This document shows positions 32,233-42,698 of a stretch of DNA of 64,000 nt, piece after piece. A model generated the notes under the pieces. It searched no databases. It had not been told where the DNA came from and was given only the letters and a program-made list of their open reading frames with translations. The translations under genes and the position numbers were made by a program. Within the stretch, counting starts at the first letter, position 1. Each line of letters begins with the position of its first letter. Where the stretch lies: NCBI GenBank assembly GCA_963576565.1, contig OY755038.1, positions 182,424,652 to 182,488,651 of the forward strand, written 5' to 3'. The stretch comes from Aspidapion aeneum. Taxonomy: Eukaryota > Arthropoda > Insecta > Coleoptera > Brentidae.

Positions 32233-32659
32233 ATCACGCCTTGTTTATAGATGAACACACAGGCCATCAAACATACACACATAGGCCTAAATAAATTCAC
32301 ATGCAGCTTAGTGTTACATTATGTAATCTCTGGGGGGGAGGGTTACCTTTGTGTCATAGTCTTGGCCATAGGTGGTTACACTATTGTGACATTTTTAACC
32401 TATTTCTTTATCAAAAAATCTGAAAAATGGTATGTTGTTGAGTTGTTTTTATGAGAACATTTTTTTTGTCAACATAAGGTATGTATGTATTCGAAAGTGG
32501 TGGCAGGCCCTACTGAACCTCCATGCACTGCGACCACATATGGATCTATTGTGCCCACGTACCTAGTTTAGACGAGTACGAGTTTGACTAAAGTGGTATA
32601 TTTTTTTTTCCACCCAGCACTTAAAAAACTCTGCAGATTACAACAATAAATGATTTAGG

Positions 32660-33173
32660 CGAGGGGTGAACAGCTCTCACAGTCGGTGTACACATTTCTC
32701 ACAATCTGTTCACAATCCTTCACAATCTTTACACAATCCCTCCCAATCACCCACAATCTGTCACAATCCTTCACAATCTTACCACAATCTTTCACAATCT
32801 TACCACAATCCCTCACAATCTTTACACAATCCCTCACAATCTTAGCAAAAGATTGTGGATTTTCACAATCGGCATACACATTTTGGGGTTAGCTAGCCAC
32901 CCCTCGGTTATTAAGTAGCAGGGCCGGTAACGGCAAATTAAGAGGGCGGCCAAGGAAACTATAGACATGATGACTTTTTTTTTTGGTCGCCAGAATTTTT
33001 GCTGGGACGGCCCCCCCCCCTTCAGGTACGATACACGCTGCACAGTCCTCCACAATCCCTCACAATCTTGCCACAAGTCCTCACAATCTTTCCACAATCC
33101 CTCACAATCTTAGCAAGAGATTGTGGATTTTCACAATCGGTGTACACATTTTGGGTTAGCTGTTCACCCCTCG
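32660..33173. mobile_element. CACAATC-box element, unit 2 first copy
   Basis: Near-identical duplicate of 30908-31416, with the same phased boxes and the same internal partial MITE (32908-33040). Confidence 0.8.
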
Positions 33174-33321
33174 GATTTAGGCTTAACACAACATAAGGTA
33201 TACCTATACAACATATTTAATTTTTAATATATTTGTGGTTAGGAAATATGCTTGGAAATAGGCTGGGAAATAGGTATGTTGATGTCAAAGTCACAAAAGT
33301 GTAACTGCCTATGGCAAGGAC

Positions 33322-33797
33322 CAAGGGGTGAACAGCTCTCACAATCGGTGTACACATATATCACAATCCTTAACAATCTTTACACAATCCCTCCCAATCA
33401 CCCACAATCTGTCACAATCCTTCACAATCTTATCAAAATCCTTCACAATCCCTCACAATCTTTACACAATCCCTCACAATCTTACCACAATCCCAGTGGC
33501 ATAGCGTGGGGGGCGCGTGGGGTTCGTCGCCCTCCCGCCCTGAGGGTACTGGCATGGTTATTAAGTAGTAGGGCCGGTAACGGTAAATTAAGAGGGTGGC
33601 AAAGGAAACTATAGACATGATGACCTTTTTTTGTTTTTGGTTGCAAGAATTTTTGATGGGCTGTCGCCCCCCCCCCCGCCCCTTCAGGCACGCTACGCCG
33701 CTGCACAGTCCTCCACAATCCCTCACAATCTTTACACAATCTTAGCAAAAGATTACACAATCGGTGTACACATTTTGGGTTAGCTGTTCACCCCTCG
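33322..33797. mobile_element. CACAATC-box element, complete copy with nested hAT MITE
   Basis: CAAGGGGTGAACAGCT at the left and AGCTGTTCACCCCTCG at the right are flanked by GCAAGGAC on both sides (33314-33321, 33798-33805), an independent 8-bp target duplication. The box array is interrupted by the MITE at 33494-33703. Confidence 0.8.
33494..33703. mobile_element. hAT-like MITE nested in a CACAATC array, 210 bp
   Basis: Ends CAGTGGCATAGCGTG and CACGCTACGCCGCTG are near-perfect inverses. The flanks CACAATCC (33486-33493) and CACAGTCC (33704-33711) form an 8-bp target duplication with one mismatch, made from one of the array boxes. Confidence 0.8.
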
Positions 33798-33950
33798 GCA
33801 AGGACTATACACTGAATGATTTTTTTTATATTTTTCTTGAAAATGCGTTACGATAGGAGAAGGGCGGCAAAAAATCCTGAATTTTAGCCTTACATAATTA
33901 AATAATGTGGCCCTAAATAGATTTAAAAAAATGTAAAAAATGATATTTAC

Positions 33951-34170
33951 CTAGCAATTTATCTTGAAAAGGAATTTCGAAATCTGTTCTGTAGAAATGC
34001 TTTCGTGGGATCCATATTGTCTTTTCCACAACGCCTTAGCCACTCTTGCAAAATAGTCTTGGGAACAGTCATTGGAAGGTGGAAATTTAAAAAAACTCAT
34101 AAACGTAGTACTTCCAAGTTCGAATAGTTGGATTTACATCCAGAAACCGGGATTTTGCGATTCCGAACAT
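33951..34170 (-). pseudogene. THAP-domain exon, frameshifted
   Basis: A THAP domain is a C2CH zinc finger that binds DNA. It is found in host regulators and at the N-terminus of P-element-like transposases. Three minus-strand frames together give the domain in order: VSGCKSNYSNLEVLR (first Cys and CKSNY, frame 3), FFKFPPSND (the F.FP strand, frame 2), LQEWLRRCGKDNMDPT (invariant Trp, frame 3), then RKHFYRTDFEIPFQDKLLG (HF...DFE, frame 1). At least three frameshifts separate them, so the exon is broken unless the sequence has errors. The exon ends CTAG|GTAAATATC, a plausible donor whose phase fits the exon at 29877-30042. Confidence 0.6.
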
Positions 34171-34506
34171 TGTTTAAAATAACGAAAATAACAATACAAA
34201 ATCAAGATTCCACAAAATTTTTCCCTTAAAATAAATAAAAATACGAAATGCACGGAAAAACTAACCTCACTTTGGATTCGCGAAAAAAAATCAATAAGTT
34301 CGGTTGTCCTTTTTCATTTAATGTGAATAGAAAAGGAAAGACCACCCTATCAAACAGATCAAGGGTCTTTTGAGAAGGATGAGTAGGTTCATAGAAGGAT
34401 TGCTCAACACCTTGAGGATTTTGTGACGTAGCGAAATTTGGAATATATAGGGCTTATGGAAGTGGACCGTCCTGTTCTCTGTGTACAGTCCTTGTGGACC
34501 AACAGG
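34171..34506 (-). repeat. Repeat block shared with 26960-27060
   Basis: On the minus strand 34410-34500 matches GGACTGTACACAGAGAA, GGACGGTCCACTTCCATAAG and CGTCACAAAATCCTC of 26967-27060. A related GACCACCCTATC lies at 34340. The remainder is unrecognised. Confidence 0.45.
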
Positions 34507-34587
34507 ACAATAAAAGTCTTCTCCGATAATCAAGCAGCCTTAAGAGCGCTTGATCCCTTTACGGTCTCTACGAGAAATGAGGCCGCA
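34507..34587 (+). pseudogene. LINE RNase H fragment
   Basis: One frame reads TIKVFSDNQAALRALDPFTV, the second catalytic region of the RNase H domain of I/R1/Loa-type LINEs. The usual SDSQ reads SDNQ. A stop follows. It is too short to place further. Confidence 0.5.
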
Positions 34588-36100
34588 TAGCAAACAACCC
34601 CGAATCAGCCCTCGGGATATTGAAATAGATGAAGTACAGCTTCCAACAATAATACTGATTTCGTCTAGAACTCGCTTAATCTAAAAAGTTCATTAAAGGA
34701 GCTTGTGGAAAGAGAGCTAGGAACATCATTGGACTCACCAGACAGATCAGCGTCGCGAATCATCTCAGTAGTAGTATCGCGAATACTTGAAAGGAGATTC
34801 GAGAAGTGTAAAAACATGTACAAACACTCAGCGAGCACTAGCGAACGAATTCGTTCGGCCGTGTTCGCTATAATGTGGGCGCGTCATAATGGGACTCATA
34901 AAGGGAGCAAGCAAGGTTCAATTTAGATGGTTGTACAGTTTTAACCTTACTTTTCAGACCCTCAATGTTTCTCTGTTTGCAGGGTTCCGAAATATTCTTG
35001 AAAATTTATAAATTTTCGGGTTTTGCTTCTAGATTCACCAGAAACATGAACTTCAATCTCTTCTTGAACGGTTGAAAAATCCAGAGTCCTCAAAGAAGAA
35101 CTACCTCAATGTAAAAAATATGTATTTGTTAGGATTTGTTGGATTTATTGTTTGTTTAACTTCGAAATTTTTAAAAAGGTTTTATTAATCAATTACGTTA
35201 AAAAAAAATTTCTTACAATATGTTTCTCTTTTTGTGTAAAATCAGCCTTGATAACAGAACAGTTTTGGTAAATCTCAGAATCATTCAGAAGATCTGAACA
35301 GCGTCTCGACCAAACTAATAGCTAAACTTTTTGGAGGACTATTCATAAAGTTGTGAGAAACCACTCAAAAGTAAGCCACAATAGACTCATTGGTGGTCGC
35401 AATGAAAGACCTGCAAAGTTCAAGCACATAAAAATCATCATTTAGACAAAATAATTATATTTTAATTTGTCTAGGCTATACGAAAGAGATAAAGTTTTAA
35501 CATAATACTTAACTACTTAATTATTTGTGTGAGCTTAGGTGACCATCAATTGAAAAATTATTTTTAGATTTTGTTTTTCTTTATTTATTTTGCATATTTT
35601 TCAATATTTTGTGGATATAAATGGTTAAGCACACAAAACTTTCCTTTTAAAATAAATAATGCAAAATTTTATTTTTATAGCACACTAAAAAACGGTAAAA
35701 TTGCCCATTGCATTGCAAATTGTGCAAATACCAAAACTGTAAAATAAAACCACTGCAATGAAACGTTTTTTGTTATTTCCAGGGTAAAATTTTAAAGTGC
35801 TAAATATAAAAATATTCGCAGTCAACAAATTATGTTTGCCTGACCTACCATAACCCGCTAGGTTATAGCCCGTTAATGCTAAAAAATTAATGCAAGCTGT
35901 AAATAAAATAGTAGAGAGATTTTGTTCGATATTTGTAACAGTAAGGGTTTTTATAAAATTGGTAAATGAATTAGGTACCTTGAAATATTTACTTTATTAC
36001 ATTTATTTAAATATATTTATGAGACGAGGCCGTGTAAAGACGGTTTTGATCCGCCTTATTTTTTTTTTTTTTATGGTAAAGCGCACTCACAAGGAGATCC
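34588..36100. other. Unannotated stretch
   Basis: The 73-codon frame at 34705-34926 continues the polarity of the RNase H fragment but shows no known motif. TGTGAGCTTAGGTGACCATCAA at 35527 resembles a family 1 3' end without a body. Nothing else is recognised. Confidence 0.3.
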
Positions 36101-36540
36101 CTAGCACGCTCGAAAAGCGGCCAGTGCGCGGAAATGTTGGTGTGTGTTGGTTTTGAAATGGTTCAGGTTGTAACCTGCAGGGAAAACTGTTACAGGGAGT
36201 TTATTCTGATATAATGAGGTTCTTGGTGCCTCTATTTTGACAGTAAATTGATGATTACCGTCTATTTGACGTGTTCGCCTAGTAGGTGCTACTCCCGGGG
36301 GGATCATACATGCCAACTCTTCAGAGCATTTTCCGTGATAATACCTGTAGAAGAGAGATAGATCGCCCACAGTTCTTCGATGTTCGAGACTATCCAAGCT
36401 ACGGGTAAGTGCGGAGTCATTGATCAGCTTGATAGCTCGTTTTTGCACGGTGTTCAAAAGCATTAAGGTATGCTTGGGTGCCGCACTCCATATATGTGAG
36501 CAGTACTCCATAGTTGGTCGAATCTGGGCTGTTGCCGATT
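36101..36540 (-). pseudogene. LINE reverse transcriptase C-terminus (CR1/Jockey-like)
   Basis: This fragment is the thumb/C-terminal region of a non-LTR element. It reads AQIRPTMEYCSHIWSAAPKH, VQKRAIKLINDSALTRSLDS, LEHRRTVGDLSLFYRYYHGK, CSEELACMIPP and KIEAPRTSLYQN. The open frame is uninterrupted, but the block that normally contains W-N-S-L-P between SLYQN and FPAGYNL is missing, apparently an in-frame deletion. At the 5' side the frame runs into the GC-box element at 36541. The catalytic palm is absent. It is a fragment, not a gene. Confidence 0.75.
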
Positions 36541-36975
36541 CGCGGCTAAAACCGCGCAAGACGAAAACCGCGCAGTGCAATACCGGGCAAACTCAAAACC
36601 GCGCAATATACCAAATTGTCGCAACATTAAAAACATACTCTCCTGACCTCTTTCCCGGGATTCCAGGGAATGTGAAACCTAACAGTTGGCCATCAATTGA
36701 CAATGGTTAGGTTTCACACTCTCTAGGATCCAGGGAAAGAGGTCAGGAGAGTATGTTTTAAAAAGAATATGTTAGTATGAGACCCTGTTACGGCTTGCGC
36801 GATTTTGCATTTGCGATGTTACAGCTTGCGCGGTCTAGGTCTTGCGCTAAGGTGCCCGAGCTCGTGACTAGCGCGATATAGGCTAGCGCGATAAGTCCTA
36901 GCGCTGTTAGCATTTTCGCGGTAGAGTCCGGCGCGGTAAATACCTGCACGGTAAAATTTTTGCGGTTATGGTAGC
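36541..36975. mobile_element. GC-box foldback element
   Basis: It is bounded by GATTCGCGGCTAAAACCGCG and, inverted, AACCGCAAAAA...AATCGCTACC. The left flank holds AAACCGCGCA three times within 60 bp. The right flank holds TTGCGCG, TAGCGCG, GGCGCGG and similar boxes about every 15-25 bp. In the middle, 36629-36682 and 36706-36760 form a long hairpin (AAAACATACTCTCCTGACCT and its inverse) enclosing GTTAGGTTTCACA arms. It interrupts the LINE fragment on its left. Confidence 0.6.
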
Positions 36976-37289
36976 GATTCTATTATTGCCAGTTTGACGT
37001 GTTGGTATATAATAATTATAGGATGTAGATATACAGACAGGTTACATGCTATAGGTATTATAGGGTGATTGCTGTGAGAGGAGAAGTAAAAGAGATAAAA
37101 AAATATTTTGGGCGATGTCTTTGTATTAATATTTTTTGCTCTTTTAGACCCGTATTTGGACTGGTCGTAGGAAAGTAGGGGAATCCATCGTGATCTCTCA
37201 TCTTCACGAGGTTTTTCGTCATTCCGTCGTGTGCATCGAAATAGATGAGAAGTGGGTATTTGTTTTTCACGCAAATCCTAGCTCAATCC
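36976..37289. other. Spacer upstream of the mariner relic
   Basis: The open minus frames here have no recognisable domain. This may be the 5' untranslated part of the Tc1/mariner element. Confidence 0.3.
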
Positions 37290-38880
37290 ATGCCGCGTAT
37301 TTCAATTAGCGTTCAGGAAAAAGCATAGATGATTTAGTGGTATGTCGGGGGAAATAGCTTTAGCACGGTCCAAAACATAGTGACCTATTTCCAACGAACA
37401 GGGTGTGCCAATTTTTACCACAAATGCCGTGGTGGACAGGCACCTCCTGGTCGTAAAATGGGAGAGGAAAGGGAACGGCGCAAAACTGTGATTTGTCCCG
37501 CAACAGAAGCAGTAAGACAATTGCCAATGATGTCGGCTACGATATTTCACCCTTAACCGTCCGAAACATTTTAAAACGACATGGGTACCGGAGTTTTAAA
37601 TTAAAGAAAACCCAATAAATTTTTCTAGAAGATAAGTTTCGAAGAATGGCGTTTTGTGAAGCCATGATCGAAAAAGCGAGTCAGAATTTACAGATTAAGA
37701 GTTCGTTTTCAATATATGGCGATCACAATCTCTCCGTTGCGTTGTTCGTTATTGGTCACAGAAAAACAAACATTTGCATACTGCAGAACGGACCCAGTAT
37801 CCCTTAAAACTTAACGTCTGATGGGATTTTGGGTGAAAATATCATTGGTCCTTTTTTCATCAATGGTAATTTACGGCGGAGAAATTATTTAGCTCTGTCA
37901 GGGCTATCAAAACGGACGGGCCACGATCCTCCACTTTGTTGACGTCACATCCGGGGCTGATTTTTTTTGATGATCACATCACGACACAGCTGATTGTCTT
38001 TAAAATATTGAAGTTGGAATGACGGTTCATGCATATTTAATTATTTTAAAAATAAAGCCGGTTTTGAGATTGTTTTTACTATATTCTTGCAGAACAATTT
38101 TTTTTAAATGTATAGTAATCCTTAATTTTTCAGAGCCGGTTCATTAGCTCACACAAAAATTAAATTTAAAGCAGACGCGAATGTGACAAACACAGATGAC
38201 AAAGTCAAATACATGTCAAATATAACAGTGGGCATGCGGTATATGGCGGGTAATTTGAATTCAAAATAAGAAATGCTAAATCTTGAAGATTTTAACCTTT
38301 TAATCATATCGCATCCTTACAAAAGTTTGGTAGAATATCGAGATGGTGTCTAAGAATATTTCACTGAAATTTCGCGGAAATCTGTAGTGCCATTTTGAAA
38401 ATATCCTAAAAAAACGTCTGACCTCCCATAGGACCCAATGTAAAAGTCAGCCCCCAGAGAACAGCTGATTTTTTCAGGGTCGTGGCCTGTATATTTTTGT
38501 TAGCCTTGGCTCTGTGGTAGGGCCATATCATTCCGCCGATTCGACAGGTGCCAAATGTTGATTTTAACCAAATTTGGTTTATGCAAGAAGGTTGCCCAGT
38601 TCAGTCTTAAATGAAACGTTTCCAAGGAGGCTTATTAGAAGCAGGCAAAGTACTCTGGCCTGGCCTCCGTGATTCTCAGATTTCGCACACAATGATTTTT
38701 TTATGGGGCTATACATAAAGCCAAATTTATTCACATGGCCATTTAAGAGCTACCACTTTGGATAACATTTGTGCAAAAATAATCACTACTCTACAATCAG
38801 TGACACCTGAAATGCTAAGTAATATCGGAACTGAATTCTATAACAGGCTCGGATACTGTATAGCTCAAGTTTATGGTTGA
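37290..38880 (+). pseudogene. Tc1/mariner-type transposase relic, interrupted
   Basis: Cut-and-paste transposase of the IS630/Tc1/mariner superfamily. The start ATG at 37290 gives MPRISISVQEKA, typical of the N-terminal helix-turn-helix. IANDVGYDISPLTVRNILKR, HGYRSFKLKKTQ, FRRMAFCEAMIEKASQN and YPLKLNV follow. NYLAL ends at the insertion of 37899-38508. After it, RQVPNVDFNQIWFMQEGCPV (second catalytic Asp region), IFLWGY and NIGTEFYNRLGYCIAQVYG lead to the stop at 38878. Removing the insertion leaves about 980 coding bases, the usual size for the family. Several stops and frameshifts are present, and the third acidic region is garbled (SHTMIFLWG where an acidic residue is expected). Confidence 0.75.
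37899..38508. mobile_element. hAT-like insertion in the transposase relic, 610 bp
   Basis: Begins CAGGGCTATCAAAAC and ends with the inverse-like GTTAGCCTTG, with GGGCCACGAT and GTCGTGGCC just inside. GCTCTGT stands on both sides (37892-37898, 38509-38515). Deleting the element plus one repeat restores the transposase frame (NYLALW). No coding sequence was recognised inside. Confidence 0.7.
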
Positions 38881-39839
38881 GACGGTATTAAATAATATAG
38901 AAAAGAACAAGCCTGAAAAAAATGATTATACGTTACGTAGTTATCGTCTAAATTTCCGATATTTTATTACTACTCTGGATCAATTTTCTTTACAAACTGA
39001 AAGATCACCGCGCAAGAAGGAACAATCGATGTCAGTAATTTCCTCTCTCTACTTTACCGGGGCGCACAGTGGACTGGCCATCCTGAAATAATTGGCGTAA
39101 CCATGTGTAAATTTGTATCCTATTTTGTTATATACCACATATTTTTTGCATATATGCAGTTGTTTTTATCTTACATACAGTAATAATTTCCCATGATCCC
39201 TATAGCATTTAATCATGCTATATTAAACTAAACGGGATTATATTGCTACCGGCTACACTCCATTTTTAAAAACGTTTTTGTCAAAAAAAGTTTTTCAAAA
39301 CGCATTTTTTTCAAAAAAACTTTATTTGCACAATGATTTCTTGTCCTCCTTTTGGGAATTCGGAATCGGTAATAACCTCATCTGGCTCAATTAATTGCAA
39401 ACATATCCGTAACCATACGATCAATTGATGAAGAAGGATAGGGGATCTTCAAACTATCCATGTGCTCGCGCTGGTTCTTCGGCTCGTAGCAAAGATGCAG
39501 TGTTGCCGCTTATTCCTGAGGAGCAAAACCCTCCTCCTAACGCCTTTTTTCAAGAGTATTAACCCAGCTCTATAAAGCATGCTTAGATTTAAAGAGTTTT
39601 TTATTATTTAGCTGAAAGCAAGAAAAAAACCTAAAATACTTTAGTTAGGTATTGCGGCCTCTTCTTCTTGAATTCCTGTTTGTATATCGCTGCTTGCCAG
39701 GCATTAAATTTTATAGTCAATATAAAAGGAGGATGGAGAATGCCCTAGGCCGGTCCAGTGTGAATTTACCATACCTAATCGCAGTGGCGTATGCAGTGAT
39801 TAATCCTGTGGCGGGGGGGGGGGGCGATCGCAGATAAAT
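38881..39839. other. Unannotated stretch
   Basis: Nothing is recognised. A G11-type run (39813-39823) lies at the right end, near CAGTGGCGTATGC, which resembles a hAT end without a partner. Confidence 0.3.
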
Positions 39840-40600
39840 ACATAATCTGGATTTTTGGTAAGTTTATTCATGTCAAGTAGTTCATTGTAATTATTAGTTT
39901 CTTTTTTCATTTTGAAATTGCTATCAATACGGATTTTTGTTCTGACCATCCTGTGATCACTGTCTATTATAAAGCTGTTTAGGACTGTTACATCTCTAAC
40001 GATATTTCTCTTAGTAGTCAGTTTGTAATCAATTTCGTTTTCGTTATTCTATTAGGGCTGAGCCATGTCCACTTTCGTTGCTTTTTCTATCTACAGAACG
40101 AATTCATTGCATAAAGGTGTTTTTCCTCTAGATAATTTATTAAGATTGTACCCTTGTCATTCATTTCGTTATATCCAAAATCACCTATTTTAGTTTCTTC
40201 TATGTTCATTTTCTTAGCTAATGTGGCATTAAAATCTCTCATTACTAGTATAAGATGAGTTTTGCGTTCTTCTATAGCATTTGAGATGTCTTTATAAAAT
40301 GCTTCGATGTACTCGTCATCGTTGGTAGAAGTGGATATTCTATTCATTTTGAATATAAGATAGGCAACGCGATCTGAGATTCTTTTAATAGTATGGACGT
40401 GTTTACTTTATGACTTTTTTTATTATGAATCCTACTCCGAAAGTGCTGTTATCTTCGTTACCTTTATGATATAATAGATTAGCGGAGTTCACTTTTATCC
40501 GGTTTTCTGATTTTTTTTCGGACGGGTTTCTGCCAATACTACAATGTCCCATTTTATCCTTGTTAGTTCTTCTTCTTACTTACTTACCTATTGTTAGTTT
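39840..40600 (-). pseudogene. RTE-like LINE endonuclease relic
   Basis: This encoded the apurinic-type (EEP) endonuclease that nicks the target. Minus-strand order: EELTRIKWDIVVLAETR, FGVGFIIKK, IEERKTHLILVMRDFNATLA (usual GDFNA, here RDFNA), FGYNEMNDKGTILINYL, NSFCR, stop, RKWTWLSPNRI, TTKRNIVRDVTVL and DSDHRMVRTKI (SDH motif). Only an 86-codon piece is open. Elsewhere stops and frameshifts abound, so it is dead. It is a different, more diverged copy than the LINE at 44230-47390. It stops near 39840 beside a G-run. Confidence 0.75.
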
Positions 40601-41254
40601 TACTAGTTTTTGTTTTTGTTTTTGAATGTTTGATGCTCTTTTTCATAAGCGAATAATTAATTAAATTATTATCATTATCCGTAACAAATTCCAATACGTT
40701 ATTAGGTAAAAGAAGTGAAAAAGCAAGAGCTAGTAGTATACGTTATCGATTAAAGACCGCTAACCAAGACCGCCATCCAAAGAAAACGGGAATATCTCAG
40801 TTTCGGGTAATATACCGTTACAACCATTTCGTTTTGGAAGGAAGAAAACCAAACAACACAGAAATTGGTTTGGATGCGTTAGGGCCAGCGATACCCGACG
40901 CGTGCTGCAGCTATCCGTTCCACGTAGGGTATTGAAAGTCCTGTAAACATTCTGTACATGCGCAGTTCGATATTTATACTGATTGGGCAAATAAAGAGAG
41001 ATACTTTTTTACCCTATTAGCTTTAGTGTTTTACGTTGGTTCGGTTGATTATAGCCATAATTTTGGAATATTTTCTGCAATAATATTTTTCTTATAGGTA
41101 ACTGTTAATTTCTACTGTTTTGGATATGATAAATAAATAACTTTTTCATATTATTTTACTTTTAATAAAATCCAAGGCACTTAACAGCAAAACCGGGTGT
41201 TACTTTTTTAATTTTCCTGTCAAAACATCGAAAATAAAAAATTCTAAAAACAAA
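40601..41254. other. Unannotated stretch
   Basis: No recognisable feature. The 76-codon minus frame at 40760-40990 has no known domain. Confidence 0.3.
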
Positions 41255-41575
41255 ATTTTTTTCTTGGCTAAGCGGGTATAGAAAGGTTTTGTTTCTCTTG
41301 TACTTTTCCGTGGGCATCTCGAAAGCTGTACACTCACGGGATTCCAAGATCTAACGGACACCTATTAAGTGTTAATCAATGTGACACCCCCTTGTCAACC
41401 TGGAAGACGGTATATAAATCTCGTTTCACGATATTGGTAAGAGAAATGAAAATGAATGCCTGCGATACAGTATGCCTTTCACAAAAGTGGCGATATCATT
41501 AAGGCTTTCGAGCTGCCCACGGAACATACAAAAGATACAAAATCTTTCTATACCCGCTTAGCCAGAAAAAAATGT
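41255..41575. repeat. Inverted repeat, about 72-bp arms
   Basis: The left arm (41255-41326) contains TTCTTGGCTAAGCGGGTATA, GAAAGG, CCGTGGGCATCTCGAAAGC. The right arm (41504-41575) is the inverse (GCTTTCGAGCTGCCCACGG, TATACCCGCTTAGCCAGAAA). Both arms stay open as coding frames (F-E/M-L-P-T-E), probably by symmetry only. Confidence 0.7.
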
Positions 41576-42585
41576 TATTTATTCGCGGTTACTAAACTTT
41601 ACGTTTATAATAAGAAATTCTCGCAAGTTCTTTCTTGCCCTATTTTTTTTTTTGGCTTATGTTGAAATTCTTGTCAAATGATCGTGTTCATCAGTACAAC
41701 CAACGAGGAGTATTCATTTAAAGGCAGACATATGCCCATTTTCCAAAAATCTGAGAAAAAGGGCGAAAAACTCTTCTGTCAAAGGTCACTTGGTTTACGA
41801 TAAAACGGTAAAAACAGATTGATGTGAAAGGGTTCTCTGAAAATATTAAACAACAATATTTACAAAAAAACCCTTGCTTTTCGCAAATATTTTAGAAAAA
41901 AATTGGATATGTGTACATTTGCACGAACACAATGGATATTTCTGGTTTTGGTTGAACTCGGTGGATTTAAATGGCAAATACTGTAGGATATGTCTCACTT
42001 TGCGAGAATTTTATTAAGGCCAACCCTAGAAACCATGTGAAAGAATAGAAATCTGCAAAAAAATCGTTTTTGGTAAAAATGTGACATGTCTGGATTTGCA
42101 TGAACCCTCCTCTGCACTGCGCTTTCGATTAGCAAAGAATTGATTTCTGTACACCTTTAGCGTTAGAAAAATATTTATTTAGGGACCTTCAATTTAATTA
42201 ATTATCACACGTAATTATAGCTCATGAAAATGTTCTCTAATACTAAAATCTTCTTACAGAACGACCTTCTGTCTTTTATTAGCTTAAAGTGTCGCATCTG
42301 GACTGTAAATTATAAGTTTTAATTCTTGTTTACGCTTTTGCGTTTAAGGTCAAACGGCTTTTATTTTGCATTTTATGCAGCGCATATTTGTTTTGTTTTA
42401 ATCGCTATTTTGAACCAACTTGCTTGGAAGCTCCATTATTAAATTCCTGGTTACATACAATACAAAACGCGTGTGTTGTGGTTTATTGCTGCCATTATAA
42501 GTAGCAATTCTTTTTTATAGGCAAATAATTGTGGTTTTCTTCATTTTGAAGTTTGCCTATAATAAAAAGCAAGTACATAAGCAGT
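41576..42585. other. Unannotated stretch
   Basis: AT-rich; nothing recognised. Confidence 0.3.
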
Positions 42586-42698
42586 GTTCCATCATCCCGT
42601 TCGACAGTCATAAAACTGTCCGAAAAATCACAATGCGCGCGCAATTGCTTTAATTGCAGTACGAGGACTGTATTAAAACGGTTTTGGTTTGATGGAAC
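42586..42698 (+). mobile_element. Small MITE ending GTTCCATC, copy 1
   Basis: GTTCCATCATCCCGTTCGAC at the left and GATGGAAC at the right. The block CAGTCATAAAACTGTCCGAA matches the inverted copy at 43931-44043. Two overlapping 60-73-codon frames are chance. Confidence 0.65.

Larger units (their letters stand above)
30174..33653. repeat. Tandem duplication, period about 1.74 kb
   Basis: Unit 1 (30174-31907) and unit 2 (31911-33653) align along their whole length with few differences. Offset is 1738 bp at the start and about 1752 bp after an indel near 32214. There unit 2 has GAACAAATTTGGT, absent from unit 1, between GGT direct repeats. The junction near 31907 cuts a hAT-like MITE, showing that the duplication followed its insertion. 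Confidence 0.85.
30043..33950 (-). other. Putative intron of the THAP relic, filled with repeats
   Basis: Bounded on the minus strand by GCTAG|GTAAATATC (donor, 33950) and TTACAG|GC (acceptor, 30043). It contains the 1.74-kb tandem duplication and the CACAATC-box elements listed below. Confidence 0.45.

Noticed and set aside
30903..33760. Frames of 60-120 codons with repeated VKDCGKI or SQSLTI patterns
   Set aside because: They translate the CACAATC arrays. Their 10-11-bp spacing explains the repeated residues, so they are not protein repeats.
34705..34926. 73-codon ORF as a gene
   Set aside because: It has no recognisable domain, and it sits downstream of a LINE RNase H scrap. It may be LINE-derived or chance.
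36966..37550. Minus-strand ORFs of 70-102 codons near the mariner relic
   Set aside because: The plus strand encodes the transposase N-terminus over part of this interval, and the minus frames show no motif.
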